From: Thoreauomyces humboldtii
Taxonomy: Eukaryota; Chytridiomycota; Chytridiomycetes; Spizellomycetales; Powellomycetaceae
Direction of reading: 5' to 3'
DNA: 40,605 nt
NCBI GenBank assembly: GCA_027596035.1
Contig: JADGJA010000114.1
Span: 1 to 40,605 of the forward strand
The first letter of the stretch is position 1, and every line of letters begins with the position of its first letter. The translations under genes and the position numbers were made by a program. Below are positions 30,679-40,605 of this stretch, in pieces. The notes beneath the pieces were generated by a model. It saw only the letters and a program-made list of their open reading frames with translations, made no database searches and was not told where the DNA came from.

Positions 30679-31752
30679 TGTGTAAGTAGGTGCGTGAGTG
30701 TGTTGAATTCGGGGCCTGTGACGAGCTGGGATGGGTATACAAGAGAGGAGACCAAGAGTCCTAACGACAGAGACCTCGCTACAGCAGGAGGCGAGTGCAC
30801 TGCTTGTAAACAGAGAGACGAGGACTCTGTGGAGAAGAGGTTAGTCGCTTGGAGGCAATGCGGGAAGAACCTTTCCAACTTACAATTAGCTCGGGCGGCA
30901 AGTGATGCTCCAAAAGCGGCGAGCAAGGAGAATCGAGGAGACGATGAGGCGTTAGGAGGCGATCGTTGTATACGGGAGGGTAAGCTTGGACTTGTTAACG
31001 CGCTGTAGGTTGGTGGGAGAAATGCGGCGAATGCAGTTGGGTTTGCGTGCAGTCAGTTGCCTTGCCCGCTCATGCTGTTGGGTCAGGCGCGTCCCACGAC
31101 AACCACAACCACCAACCACATCACTCCTTGGACAGCTAACCGGTTTCGCCTGTTAAGGCGTCAACGGACCCGTGCTTTTGAGCCAATGCTGGCCATCGGA
31201 CGTGATATCACAGTGCGTTGCGTTGCGTACGGAGCAAGTTGTACAAGGATGCACTCTATTTGCCAGTAAATGCGTATGATTGCTGATCCTTGGCAAGGGG
31301 TAGGCAACTTGCTCGCCTCCGATTTTGTGGCCTACCATGTATGTTGCCCATGCATCCTTTTAGCCTCTATGATTTCACGCATATGCATGACGATAGGGGA
31401 TGTAGTACACACCCAGACTTCTACATGGCATGGCAATCCACGGGTTGCGCTAGTACTGTATAGGTCACGCCTCCAGTCTCTCGTCTCTCGGTGAGTCCTG
31501 TTGGAGAGTCGAGCGAATCAAGGTTTGCACTCGCTGCCGAAGATCGGAGGCACTGGCTAGTTCATTAAGCCGTGTGCACAGTCGTGCCAGTCGACGTAAT
31601 TTGGAGGGGATGACGTGTCTCGACTTTGTGCAATGTACACAACCCCCCCGTTGGTCCCCTCCCCTATATAAAGCGTATCGGCGTTCCTGCTCATCCGCAA
31701 TCTCCCAACCCTACCAACTTTTACACCAAATCAGATAATACACTATCACACC
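30679..31752. other. Large intergenic region between divergent genes
   Basis: About 1.07 kb, the longest gap between genes here. It contains the upstream region of the unknown minus-strand gene (possibly with a 5' UTR intron) and the promoter of the small plus-strand gene. The open frames at 31057-31269 and 31270-31494 lack coding character. A TATA box lies at its right end. I see no RNA gene or mobile element. Confidence 0.5.
31665..31672 (+). promoter_or_regulatory. TATA box
   Basis: TATATAAA, 81 bp upstream of the start codon at 31753, preceded by a C-rich stretch and a CCGTTGG sequence that may be an inverted CCAAT element. It is the clearest core promoter element in the window, and suits a strongly or inducibly expressed gene. 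Confidence 0.7.
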
Positions 31753-32083
31753 ATGTCTTCCGTCAACGCCAAGATCGCCGCCGACAAGAACCTCGACGCT
31801 GCCTCCGTTGAGGCACGCGCAGCCGCCGACCTCGCCGGTGACGCCGCCAAGCACACTGCCCAGGCCGCCAAGATCGAAGTGCAGCAAGCCGCCCAGAAGG
31901 TTGAGCAGAAGTGGGAGGAAGTCAAGCCTGGTAAGTCACGGTTTACCGGAGCGGACTTTTTGTTTACTCTTCCGACTCACTCCTTCCTCCCTCCATGCAG
32001 CGTTGAAGAGCACGTTCAACCAAGGCAAGGACGCCGACCTCGTCGCCGCGGAACTTGAGCGCAAGCAGCTCGAGAGCTCGTAG
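31753..32083 (+). CDS. Small Ala/Lys-rich amphipathic helical protein (LEA-like)
   Basis: Exons 31753-31930 and 32001-32083, with a 70-bp phase-1 intron, give 86 residues. After MSSVNAKIAADKNLDAASVE the sequence is almost all Ala, Lys, Glu, Gln and Asp: ADLAGDAAKHTAQAAKIEVQ, QAAQKVEQKWEEVKP, and a C-terminal DADLVAAELERKQLESS. It would form one or two long amphipathic helices or stay unfolded until bound to a partner. It resembles late-embryogenesis-abundant and other small stress proteins in composition, and the strong TATA promoter fits inducible expression. There is no signal peptide. The function is inferred from composition only; it could equally be a small mitochondrial or cytosolic chaperone-like protein. 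Confidence 0.8.
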
Positions 32084-32217
32084 ATCATCCTCCGTTCTTG
32101 ATCCCACCCCACCGCACTTCCCTACCCCTCGGAAAACATTTCCGGTTTTCAATTGAATGTACATATACTCGTAGACTATTGACGTGTCGTCTCCTGAACC
32201 GCGTGTCTCTGTGATTG

Positions 32218-32943
32218 CTAGCACTGAAGGACCATCAATCGCGCGGCTGGGACCGCAAACGATCCACTCATTTGCCATCGGACACCTTCCAGTAAGGTCC
32301 CGAGGTAGTCCATCTGGCTGCGGGTCGAGAACCCAGCTCGGTCAAAGCATTTTTGACTAGCTCCGGTTGCTTCGCACATGCACTCGGTGCATCCCATCCC
32401 CTTCGCCACCTCGACCGCAGCCTTCACCAGTGCCGTTCCTAGTCCAGCACCTCCGAACTTCGCATCCACCGAGAGATTGGCTATCCAAGCGCATCGTGGT
32501 CGGCCGCGCGCAATCCAATCCGTTCTGTACTCAGCCTTCAGTGGATCGAGTACGGCCCCGACCGGAGCTAAGGGGTTCGGATCCGGCAAGGTGGGAAAGG
32601 GTCGAGATGGGGTTCCTTCCACTAGCGCGCTGTAATCCTGGCACAGGACGATCCCGAGGAGCCGTGCCGTATCATCAAACGCTCCAATGCAGAAACCCGA
32701 CGTCAATAGCTCGAACGCCGACCATTCGGTGATCCGACGCAAGGTCTCTTCGATTGCATCCCCGTTTATGGACGTGCGGAGACAGATGGTTGTAGGTTCA
32801 CCCCATAAGTAGGAACTAAGAAAGAGATCTGCGGTTGCGGAATGGTCGGCAAGGCCTAGGATACGAGCCGTAGCGCACGGAAATGCGCCTTGCAGCGACG
32901 CGGCAAGAGTACTGAGAGCTGCAGCTGCTGGTGGCGACGACAT
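32218..32943 (-). CDS. GNAT-family N-acetyltransferase
   Basis: A single exon of 241 residues. The C-terminal half carries the GNAT fold: WIANLSVDAKFGGAGLGTAL is strand 4 with the acetyl-CoA-binding loop (GGAGLG), followed by the helix VKAAVEVAKGMGCTECMCEA and the ASQKCFDRAGF segment typical of the last helix. The N-terminal half, with LADLFLSSYLWGEP-like sequence and LLGIVLCQDY, gives the substrate side. The substrate (protein, polyamine or small molecule) cannot be told from the motifs. The 3' end is convergent with the small helical protein gene, 134 bp away. The intron-free structure is unusual for this window. Confidence 0.85.
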   Translation of the reverse strand: MSSPPAAAALSTLAASLQGAFPCATARILGLADHSATADLFLSSYLWGEPTTICLRTSINGDAIEETLRRITEWSAFELLTSGFCIGAFDDTARLLGIVLCQDYSALVEGTPSRPFPTLPDPNPLAPVGAVLDPLKAEYRTDWIARGRPRCAWIANLSVDAKFGGAGLGTALVKAAVEVAKGMGCTECMCEATGASQKCFDRAGFSTRSQMDYLGTLLEGVRWQMSGSFAVPAARLMVLQC

Positions 32944-33142
32944 GCGATGGGTTGGTGGGAAACTTTGTTACAATTGCAATTGCCGCAGGAAGCTTACGGC
33001 CCACGGCTTACGGCTAGGTACGAATACGCATTTTGCAGTTTACCGTGACTGTGCCGCCATGCACTACCCATCCCCGGTTGCTTTCGTCTCGCCGTCTTTC
33101 CCGTCATCTCCTGACTGTATGGAACACCGTGCCTCCCTTCAT

Positions 33143-34523
33143 TCACAGCTCTCGTGCATCGTCAACGCTCGCAAAGGCCAGCATGTCGGATAGCATTTCC
33201 GGAGGGTACTCTGCCCCTCTGACCTTGAAAGCGTAACATGCTGCCCAATGCAAACGAGTTTAATATGGAGAGCATGGGATGTCATTCCATGTAGGACTAA
33301 CCATTCTCCACTTTGACAAGACTGGCCCGCATCGTCGGCATTTTCTTCCGAGCAAGCGGAAAATCGATCACTTCATAGTCTTGTATGCAGAGGTCTCAGC
33401 GAATCGCATGGCAGCGCAATCCAGGATGACTTACCTACCATTTGCAAGGGATCTCAAGAATCGGCAAATATCGGCAGCCAGGTCGTGTTCCCCTCTCGAA
33501 ACCGTGTTGATGCAGTAGCGCATAAGCTCACCTAACAACACCATGAGCGGCAGATCAGCAAGAGACCCTCATCGGAAACCAGAAGCGGAGACCAAAACTA
33601 CCTGTCAGATCGGCGAGCCCTAATATATAATCTTCCTCGGTGATCCGCAAAATCTGCAATAGCACACCTCAGATGAGTTGGAGCATCGCAGCAATCCGTG
33701 AACGGCAGACGCACCAAATTCCCCTCCTCGGAAACCAGAAGCGCTTGAAGCTCCTCCTTCGTGATTAACTCTCCACGCTCTACGTAGATCAGGAAGGAGA
33801 CCGCTTCGATGAACTCTTCACAGCCCGGCCCAATGGATCTGTGATGCTTGTAGAAGTCATTGCCCTGCAACTCGATCGAAACGGCTCGGAATAGCCCGAT
33901 GACCTCGCTCAGCTTCGCGCGAGCTTCTGTAAGAATCTTCTCGCGGTCTGATCCCGCGATTCTGAGGAGAACCACGATGAGAGGCATGTATCGACCTCCA
34001 CTCGCTTCTTCCCGCTCCGAGTTACCGGTGAAGAAGGGATATCATCCTCTTACTCCCGATAGTGATGTCGCGCGATATTTTAATGATTCTCTCTCGCCGG
34101 TCATGCTGCCGGGCAAGTCAGACTCTGCTCGCTTCGCTTTGTTCTTCTTCTAGGCGACTCAATTCGCCTCATACCATGTCATCAAGAACGTTGCTGAACC
34201 CAGTAAACATTTCAATTATTTCTGACGGCGGGTCGACGTAGCCCGCAGGTCGCTTCTGAGTGGTCACCGAACGTGATGATCCACCTCTTCCGGCACCTCC
34301 CCTCCCTCCACCTCGTCCACGACCGCGTGTAGTGGGATGATGGTCGGTCGATGCCACTGCGGTCGGTATAGGCTGAGGGCGTGGTTCTTGAAGAAGTCAA
34401 GGTCTCAGGGAACTGGGGAGTGTCAGGTCTGAGACCTTAGGAGCCGTCCTTACCCTGGGCAATGTCGCCGTCACCATGCGAAAGCGAACGCCCTCGCTTA
34501 TTGGGATTGTCGGTGTCTCCCAT
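33143..34523 (-). CDS. TSNAX: Translin-associated factor X (TRAX)
   Basis: Eight exons: 34523-34454, 34386-34175, 34105-34026, 33961-33715, 33653-33602, 33531-33439, 33379-33302, 33240-33143; 309 residues. A basic N-terminus (NPNKRGRSLS) and a Gly/Arg-rich RGRGRGGGRGGAGRGG stretch precede EIIEMFTGFSNVLDDMHDRR, ERIIKISRDITIGSKR, EEFIEAVSFLIYVERGELIT, EEDYILGLADLTGELMRYCI and VKVENACYAFKVRGAEYPPE. TRAX and translin form the C3PO ribonuclease; the acidic residues that carry catalysis in other TRAX proteins (in EEFIEAVSF and GLADLTGE) appear present. The partner translin is not in this window. Seven introns of 59-70 bp are well supported. Intron 6 has a stronger-looking donor 5 bp downstream, but only the one used keeps the frame. 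Confidence 0.93.
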
Positions 34524-34829
34524 GTTGAAAGGGGAGCGGTTGCGCGAATTCGCAATTTAGCAGATCAGGGAGCAGGATCCCAGCTTTGACTCCTTCGCGT
34601 TGGTGAACGAGACCCTAAACGAGACCTCGTACAGAAACGGCAGCTGCCGCGCACGAACTCTGAAGTCTAATACTGCAAGTAAGCCAGCCTCTGTAGCTCG
34701 TTCCCTCCCGACTCAAAGGATAGCCTGCATTCCCGCTTGATAACCGCTTCGGCAGGGTTCAAGTGCTCTTGAGTTTCTTTACCTCAGGACTGGGTCGAGA
34801 CTCCCATCTCTTGTAGATCTCCCTGGTCA
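34524..34829. promoter_or_regulatory. Divergent promoter region of TRAX and the ER mannosidase
   Basis: A 306-bp gap between divergent start codons. No gene and no obvious TATA box are present. Confidence 0.45.
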
Positions 34830-36964
34830 ATGTCGTCCTACTTACCTGTCCTAGACGTTCGAACCCGGCGTGGACGTGATGATCCTAGCGCCCCCTCACC
34901 TTACGATGCCGCCGCCGACGCTGATTTTCTAAACCGGAAAGGGCGTCCAGACAGATCCCACGTCGTGTCCATCTCCTGGGCAGGCGGCGACACGGATGCC
35001 GACGCCGAGCGTATGAAGTACAACAAGGCTTCTCGTGGAACCCCTTTCAAACGCATCTGGGTGTACCTGCTGGCATTGGCTCTTGCCACGTTCAGTATCT
35101 GGAGGTTCGGTGTGGCGCCGTGGAGGAGGGGCAAACTCTTGATGCACCTACACGACCCGACGGACGTGACGTCGGACAAGATGGCAGAGAGCGTCGTGGC
35201 GGCGTTTCGACATGCGTGGAAGGGTTATGAGGAGCATGCATGGGGCTTTGATGAGCTCAAGCCCGTGTCAAAAGATCATTCTACGTGGATGAACGTCGGT
35301 ATGACTATCATCGACGCGCTGGACACCGCGTTGGTGATGGGCCAGACCGACATTTTCGATAAGGCACTCACCTGGGTCACGGAGGAACTCAAGTTCGACT
35401 ACGATACAGACTCAAACGTCTTTGAGCTGACCATCCGAGTTCTGGGCGGTTTGCTTTCGGCGCATCAAATGACGGACCAGAAACACCCCGCTGTTCTCGC
35501 TCGGGCTCGGGAACTTGCGGACATATTACTGGTGGCATTCGACACCCCCTCAGGCCTGCCTCTTGAGAGTGTAAACTTTGCAACACGGAAGCCGAGGGCT
35601 GCCAATCACGGTGCTGGACCCGGCAGCACTGCCGAGATTACGACGCTAGCCCTCGAGTTCAAGTATCTTGCACATCTGACAGGCGACAAGAAGTATTGGG
35701 ATGCGGTGCAGAAGGTTGACGAGGTCATCCGGAAGCTGAAAAAGACCGATGGCCTTGTCCCTGTATATATGAATACGGAAAAGGGGGATTGGCAAGGGAT
35801 AGAGATCCGATTGGGAAGTCGTGGAGATAGCTACTACGGTGAGCCATGGAATGTCTGCCTTTCAATATCCGGGCCCATCTGATGGAGCTCTTATCCGTGC
35901 TCTAGAGTACCTGGGCAAGCAGTATCTGCTTACTGACGAGCAGAAATACCTCGAGGACTACCGAACCGCCATAACAGGCATCCGCAAGCGTCTCCTTGGT
36001 CTCAGCACACCCAACCAATTCTTTTTCATAGGCGAGCTGCAGGCAGGCGCTCACGAAAATGCCCCGGTTTCCACAAAGATGGATCACCTGGTCTGCTTCT
36101 TGCCAGGAACGCTTGCCCTTGTTGCCACCCGTGGAAAAATGACGGCCACGATGGAGGACCGTCTTCAGATGACGGGCATCGATCTTCTGGACCTGGAGCT
36201 TGCCGAGGAGCTCGCCCACAGTTGTTGGGAGATGTACGCGCAGACCGCAGCGGGCCTCTCTCCGGAAATCGCGTTTTGGAAGACCGCCACAGAGTCGGAG
36301 GAAGAAAACACCATCGCGCGGGCGGAACTGGAGAGGCACAAGACGGGAGACGTAACGAGACGAACCAAGGTCTCTCGATACTATAACGGGACGCTTTCCA
36401 AGGATATCCCGCTATCAAAGCTGAGGGTCCACGAGGCGACCATCCGCCCGTATATCTCTGGGACGGGTCCTGTTGAAAGCGACTTTGACATCCACGCGAT
36501 GGATGGACATAACTTGCTGCGCCCTGAGACCATCGAATCTTTCTTTGTTCTGTGGCGGGTGACCGGAAATCCGGTGTGGAGAGAGCGTGGAAGGAAAATG
36601 TTCGAAGCTTTCGAGAAGTGGTGCAAGGTCGAAAGTGGTGGATACACTAGTCTGGTGAGTGCCCACGAATAGTGCTCCAGGATGCCCTTTCACTGATAAT
36701 GTGTCCTTATCCTGCCAATAGAGCGACGTCCGAGTAGTCCCTCCAGACAATCGAGACAAGATGGAGACGTTCTTCTTGGGAGAAACGCTCAAGTACTTTT
36801 ACTTGTTGTTCGCCGTACGGCCAACCGGCGAATCACCAAGCGAAGATGACGTGGACGGGATCACGACCCAGGACCGCCGGCTCATAAACCTCGAGAAGTT
36901 TGTGCTGAACACCGAAGCCCATGCATTCCCAATTTTCAAACCTCCATCGGCGTTCAAACAATAA
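34830..36964 (+). CDS. MNS1: ER class I alpha-1,2-mannosidase (GH47)
   Basis: Exons 34830-35838, 35906-36654 and 36722-36964 give 666 residues. It is a type II membrane protein: a 74-residue hydrophilic cytosolic tail, one membrane anchor (about 76-94, [20 protein letters not shown]), then the GH47 catalytic domain (about 115-660). Family blocks include [120 protein letters not shown], and a C-terminal [10 protein letters not shown] and [10 protein letters not shown], which holds the Ca2+-binding Thr. It trims mannose from N-glycans on new glycoproteins and marks misfolded ones for degradation. The assignment to the ER rather than the Golgi type is likely but not certain. Confidence 0.94.
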
Positions 36965-37171
36965 TTGCGTGGAAAAACAAATAGAAGGGATTACGCGATG
37001 GACGCAATACGCGACGGTCAAAGCCACATCGGAGTAATAGTGTTGGTCTCGTGCCCGCCATAGCATGTATCAGCTGGTCGTCATGCGTTCACTTTCCAAT
37101 ACGTTCCGCATTGTCGAGATGCTGCTTCAGACATGACCTTTGAAGACTGCGCTGCGCAACTCTACTTTCTA
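36965..37171. other. Short intergenic region between convergent genes
   Basis: The 207-bp shared 3' flank of the mannosidase and COQ10 genes. Nothing else is recognised. Confidence 0.5.
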
Positions 37172-37943
37172 TTACGATCTTGCTCTATCTATCCCAATGC
37201 CAACCTGCTGTCCCTTGCCGTAGACGACTCTCGCGCGATCCTCGAACGCGCCCATCATAGTCTTGCTCACCTGGTCCAGGAACAAGGATGATGCCTGGGC
37301 GTACAAGGCGGATTTGAACTGGAATGATATTTCAAAGTCGACCATGCAGGATTGTGATGGCGGAAGATGTGACGGTGGTGGTGATGATGATGTTGGTGCT
37401 GCTGCTGCTGCTGCTGCTAGTGTCGTCTGTTGCACAGGCGTGAACCTCCATGTCGTGACAAGCTCCTTGAACACGCTCGAGTCTCCCGCTGTCGCCTATT
37501 GACAAGGAGCGCAACTGAGGACGACCGTCCTCCCACATGCACGAGGAACACAATCGGTGCAGCAATACCTTGACGCTCCTCCCCTCCACGCAGTCCACCC
37601 GACTGATGTACTTTTCCCTCAAGGCACCGAACCCGATCCCCAGCTCCGCCGTCATGCGTAGCCCGGTCGGGGTCGTGTCGGTGGTAAGCACGCGTGAGCT
37701 AGCACACCATGGTACAAAGTGACGATACTCGGTGACGTCCGAGACGAGGGCGTAGAGCTGTGGGGCAGAGTAAGGGAGAACGTGACGCTGAGCGTAGTGT
37801 TGAGGTTTTGCTGCAAAGCCCGGGATGACGGGAAGGGAGGGCAAAGAGAAGAAGGAGCATCGGCATGGTGATGGTGGTTCGCGGCGAGACAAGATGGACT
37901 GCGTACGGAGAGCAGAGCGAGGCAGTTGTCGTATCATAATCAT
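37172..37943 (-). CDS. COQ10: Coenzyme Q-binding protein COQ10 (START-like)
   Basis: Exons 37943-37569 and 37495-37172 give 232 residues. The start is the ATG at 37943 (MIMIRQLPRSALRTQSILSR), a basic, Ser-rich mitochondrial presequence. The START-like domain begins near QHYAQRHVLPYSAPQLYALV and continues with VTEYRHFVPWCASSRV, MTAELGIGFGALREKYISRV, FKELVTTWRFTP, and MVDFEISFQFKSALYAQASS with MMGAFEDRA. COQ10 binds coenzyme Q in the mitochondrial inner membrane and is needed for efficient respiration. Between WRFTP and MVDFE sits a low-complexity insertion of Ala (a GCT/CTG repeat at 37398-37418), Ser and Pro, about 25 residues longer than usual. The frame across the 73-bp intron is phase 0. 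Confidence 0.93.
37398..37418 (-). repeat. GCA/CAG-type trinucleotide repeat (polyalanine in COQ10)
   Basis: About seven GCA-type triplets on the coding strand encode an Ala run in the loop between two strands of the COQ10 START-like domain. Confidence 0.75.
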
Positions 37944-38355
37944 GTTTAGTTCCACTCCGTCTTTGAGTGCGCGGGAAAATCTACTTCGATATCTCAAAGG
38001 TCTACGGAACGGAAGGTGGCTGTGCTGGTTGATCCCTTATTAGCATACCCGCTGAACCCGGCACCGACTGCGCAGCAGCGTTTGTTCACAACGTCAGAGA
38101 TTGTAGAGAGTGGAGGTGACGAGCAAAGGTGCTTTGTGCTCAGAACTTTGGGCTTCCACCGTCACCTTTCTCGACCATCGCCCGATATTCGCATTGATCA
38201 AGCAAATCGCGGATTGTGTGAAGCCGGGTATTGTACCTCTTTTAGTTGCTTGCTTGATGACTGGTAGATTGCTTCCGTTGGTAATCAAAAAAAGAGGCAA
38301 GTGGGAGCTACTGCTACTGAGGGTGTGAGGATGGACAAAGGTTCTAAAATGTTAT
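37944..38355. promoter_or_regulatory. Intergenic region between carboxypeptidase Y and COQ10
   Basis: 412 bp between the carboxypeptidase stop codon and the COQ10 start, both on the minus strand; it holds the COQ10 promoter. Short open frames on both strands are not convincing genes. Confidence 0.4.
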
Positions 38356-40269
38356 CTAAATCTGCTTTTTGTTCTTCCTGGCGGCATTCTTGAGGAATGA
38401 GTTGATCATCTCGCTGGCATGTTCGGGCTGATCATAAGGGACCTACAGAGCACATAATGTCAGTTTCTCTACCTTGCGCCATGTGTGTGCTCTGGGTCAG
38501 CTTCATTACCAAGTGTCCAGATTCGTAAACCTGAAGGTTGCGGATAAAAACTTGTTCAATAACCAGATAACCCGCAGACTCGAAGAAGCAAGAGGGGCAA
38601 ACGTTTTTACCTTGAGAAAGCTGAAGTTCTTGTAGTGACGGATCTCTCCGGCGGGCTGGCCAGTGATCTTTGAGGTCCACAGAGTATCGGTGGCGTTCCT
38701 GAAACCTTCGGCGCCTTCCCACTCGACCTGCATGGTCCAAGCCTTGTTGCCGTACCAGTTGCAGATAAAGTCTGCATCACCAGCATAGATGAGAACCTCG
38801 ATGCCGGCCTCAAGGATTGCGGGGATCTGGTGGTGGATGGGCCTCATGTAGTCGCCGTTGTGCGTGAACTTCTTGTTCACCTCCATGTTGCAGCTTTCAA
38901 ACTTGCGGTCAACGTTGAGAATCTTTTGAACCTCGGGTTTGTTCAAGTACTGAAGAAAACCGACCGGGTTTCAGTATGGCAATGAGGCGGGGAATGTGAC
39001 TAATCATACCACGTCCATATCGTTGAAGATTTCGTAACACGAGTCGCACTTCATTCGAACGTCATAGACGTTCAGACCAGTCTTCTGGAAAGGCCCCAGC
39101 ATAGCGTTGTTGCAGTAGATTTCCCCGGGGATGCAGGTAAAAGGAGTTTCCCACTTGTAGCAAGCTTCGCCGAGGTTTTTGCAATTGGGCCACTTGGAAC
39201 GCATGACAGCAATTTCCTCCTCGCTCAAAACGGGTCCGTACTTGGTGTCAGCGGCCATGTCAGCGTAATATTCTGATTGACCAACGGGATCGGTCTTGCC
39301 GTTTCCGATGGCCATTCCGGCAAATGCAATCTCAAGGTTCTTGTTGTGCTTCTTCTGCTTCTTGACGGCGGCATTCTCCACAAGCAGCTTCGTGGCAATG
39401 GCTGGTAGGTAGTGACCAGCGTACGACTCTCCTGTGATATGGAAGTCCAGCGAGTCGTACTTATTGTACTTGCTGAGGAAGAGCTGCAGGAAAGCATATG
39501 TCTATATGATGCAACGAAAGTGACAAACAATCAGGATCGTGACTTCTGTAATAGGCGAGGTGATGCGTGACGATCTTACATCGTCTGCAGCGTCTGCAGT
39601 GGTGGCGACCTGCTCGCCTCCGCTGTAGGAGAAGCCGGTATTGACAGGCTGGTCGAGGAACAAGAGGTTGGCTTCATTGTTCCACGAGAACTTGTTGATG
39701 GTCGTGTTTTGACCACCGGGGGCGACCTGACAGGGACCGAGCTCCATGAGGAGGCCGGTCATCGAGGAGCATCTGCGGATCAGATAGGACAATAAGTATC
39801 GGAAGGGTCCTTCCCATCACTCGCAGCGCTCCCCTACCCAGGGCCACCGTTGAGCCAGAGGACGAGCGGGTCCGTTGCTGGGTTACGACGGCTCTCGAAA
39901 AACCAGAAGAAGAACTAGATGACGCGATGCCAGAAGTTCAGATTTGTACCAAGAGCTATAACGGTCAACGGGGCCACTGCTTACGTGCTTGGCTTCGCTC
40001 AGATCGTCGTTCTGACCCTCGATGTCCACATAGCCGACGTACTGCTTCACATTGGGGTCGCAGAGTCGGGACTCTTCCTTCACGCGAAGGGAGTGGTGAG
40101 GGAACTGCTCCAAGGTGTGGACCGACCAGGCGGTCACGGGGGTGTCATCGAGCGAGAGCTGGCCGGTGGACGAGGACGAGGTCTGGGTGTTGAGCAAGTG
40201 CTTCCAGCTGCTGGCAGCAACAGTTGACAGAGATGCCGCAGCGATCGTCAAGATTGCGAAAGCACGCAT
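38356..40269 (-). CDS. CPY: Serine carboxypeptidase, vacuolar carboxypeptidase Y type
   Basis: Seven exons: 40269-39985, 39914-39838, 39772-39580, 39501-39010, 38949-38611, 38530-38510, 38442-38356; 497 residues. The signal peptide is MRAFAILTIAAASLSTVAA; a propeptide of roughly 70 residues follows, then the mature S10 peptidase from about SRLCDPNVKQYVGYVDI. Conserved blocks are [35 protein letters not shown] and FHITGESYAGHYLPA (nucleophile Ser211). The catalytic Asp is in LIYAGDADFICNW (about 409), and the His is in VYESGHLVPYDQP (about 468). Many Cys pairs match the family. It cleaves C-terminal residues in the vacuole after proteolytic activation. The exon carrying the catalytic His is only 21 nt. 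The alternative start six bases upstream is a GTG and was not used. Confidence 0.95.
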
Positions 40270-40605
40270 GACCACAACGTTGAGGTCTTACAATAGCGAC
40301 GGAACGGAGGTCTTTCTAGAAGGGTCTTCGTCAACTCAGAATTACGAAGGATGGGCACATGCGGGGAGGTTGAGCAACAGGCTTTTTGTTGAGCTTTCGG
40401 GGCCTTTGGGGCTTTTCGGGGAGAACAGCGTCAGCCCTTGATCCGATGGCAGGTCACGGGACTCGGAGAAAGTGGAAAGAGACCGACGGCGGGTGAACTG
40501 ACCCACCCCCTGTCCTGCCTGCAAGACCTCCCGCATCGACCACTTACAACTTGTACGTGTACAGTACATGCCACCTACGAATGGGGAGGGCTCAAGACCC
40601 TTGAC
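40270..40605. promoter_or_regulatory. Upstream region of carboxypeptidase Y, to window end
   Basis: 336 bp with no supported gene. It should hold the promoter of the carboxypeptidase gene. The open frames here overlap and have no conserved content. Confidence 0.4.

Noticed and set aside
30277..31008. Plus-strand open frame of 243 codons
   Set aside because: It lies mostly opposite the exon of the unknown minus-strand gene, and its composition is that of an antisense shadow of GC-rich coding sequence.

Overview
The window is nuclear DNA of a eukaryote, most likely a fungus. Genes are dense on both strands and carry many short GT-AG introns, mostly 55-80 bp. The gene set points to an early-diverging, probably zoosporic (chytrid-like) fungus: a fungal mitofissin-family (DUF1748) protein, TMA16, a vacuolar carboxypeptidase Y and an ER GH47 mannosidase sit beside TRAX, ALKBH1, PHYHD1 and UBE3D homologues and a large CUB/EGF/LRR multi-pass receptor-like protein of a kind I associate with zoosporic lineages. 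The lineage is inference. I rebuilt exon-intron structures by hand from splice sites, reading-frame phase and family conservation. Every multi-exon model given here keeps its frame across all junctions.

Layout, left to right. 0-6 kb: a small RVxF-motif protein (+) and the 14-exon receptor-like protein (-). 6-11 kb: a SET-bromodomain-Tudor protein (+) with tandem C-terminal SUMO-interaction-like motifs, then an 800-bp gene-poor stretch, a decayed partial copy of the same gene, and a tRNA-Glu(CTC). 11-18 kb: RPS19 (+), a tentative small gene (-), a disordered protein (+), a UBE3D-like E3 ligase (-), ERV41 (+) and a small mitochondrial-like protein (+). 18-26 kb: ALKBH1 (-), TMA16 (+), PHYHD1 (-), a mitofissin-like protein with a long low-complexity tail (+) and CCT6 (-). 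26-31 kb: a small single-pass membrane protein (+), the ESCRT genes IST1 and VPS25 head to tail (+), and a well-formed gene I do not recognise (-). 31-40.6 kb: a TATA-driven small helical protein (+), a GNAT acetyltransferase (-), TRAX (-), ER alpha-1,2-mannosidase (+), COQ10 (-) and carboxypeptidase Y (-).

Most genes are unrelated housekeeping genes in alternating orientation, often sharing 300-600 bp divergent promoters. Themes that recur are endomembrane trafficking and proteolysis (ERV41, ER mannosidase, IST1, VPS25, carboxypeptidase Y), translation and protein folding (RPS19, TMA16, CCT6, tRNA-Glu) and mitochondria (mitofissin-like, COQ10). I see no CRISPR array, operon, rRNA or intact transposon. 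The points most worth pursuing are the SET-bromo-Tudor-SIM protein with its relic copy, the extended mitofissin, the receptor-like protein, the IST1-VPS25 linkage and the unrecognised genes.
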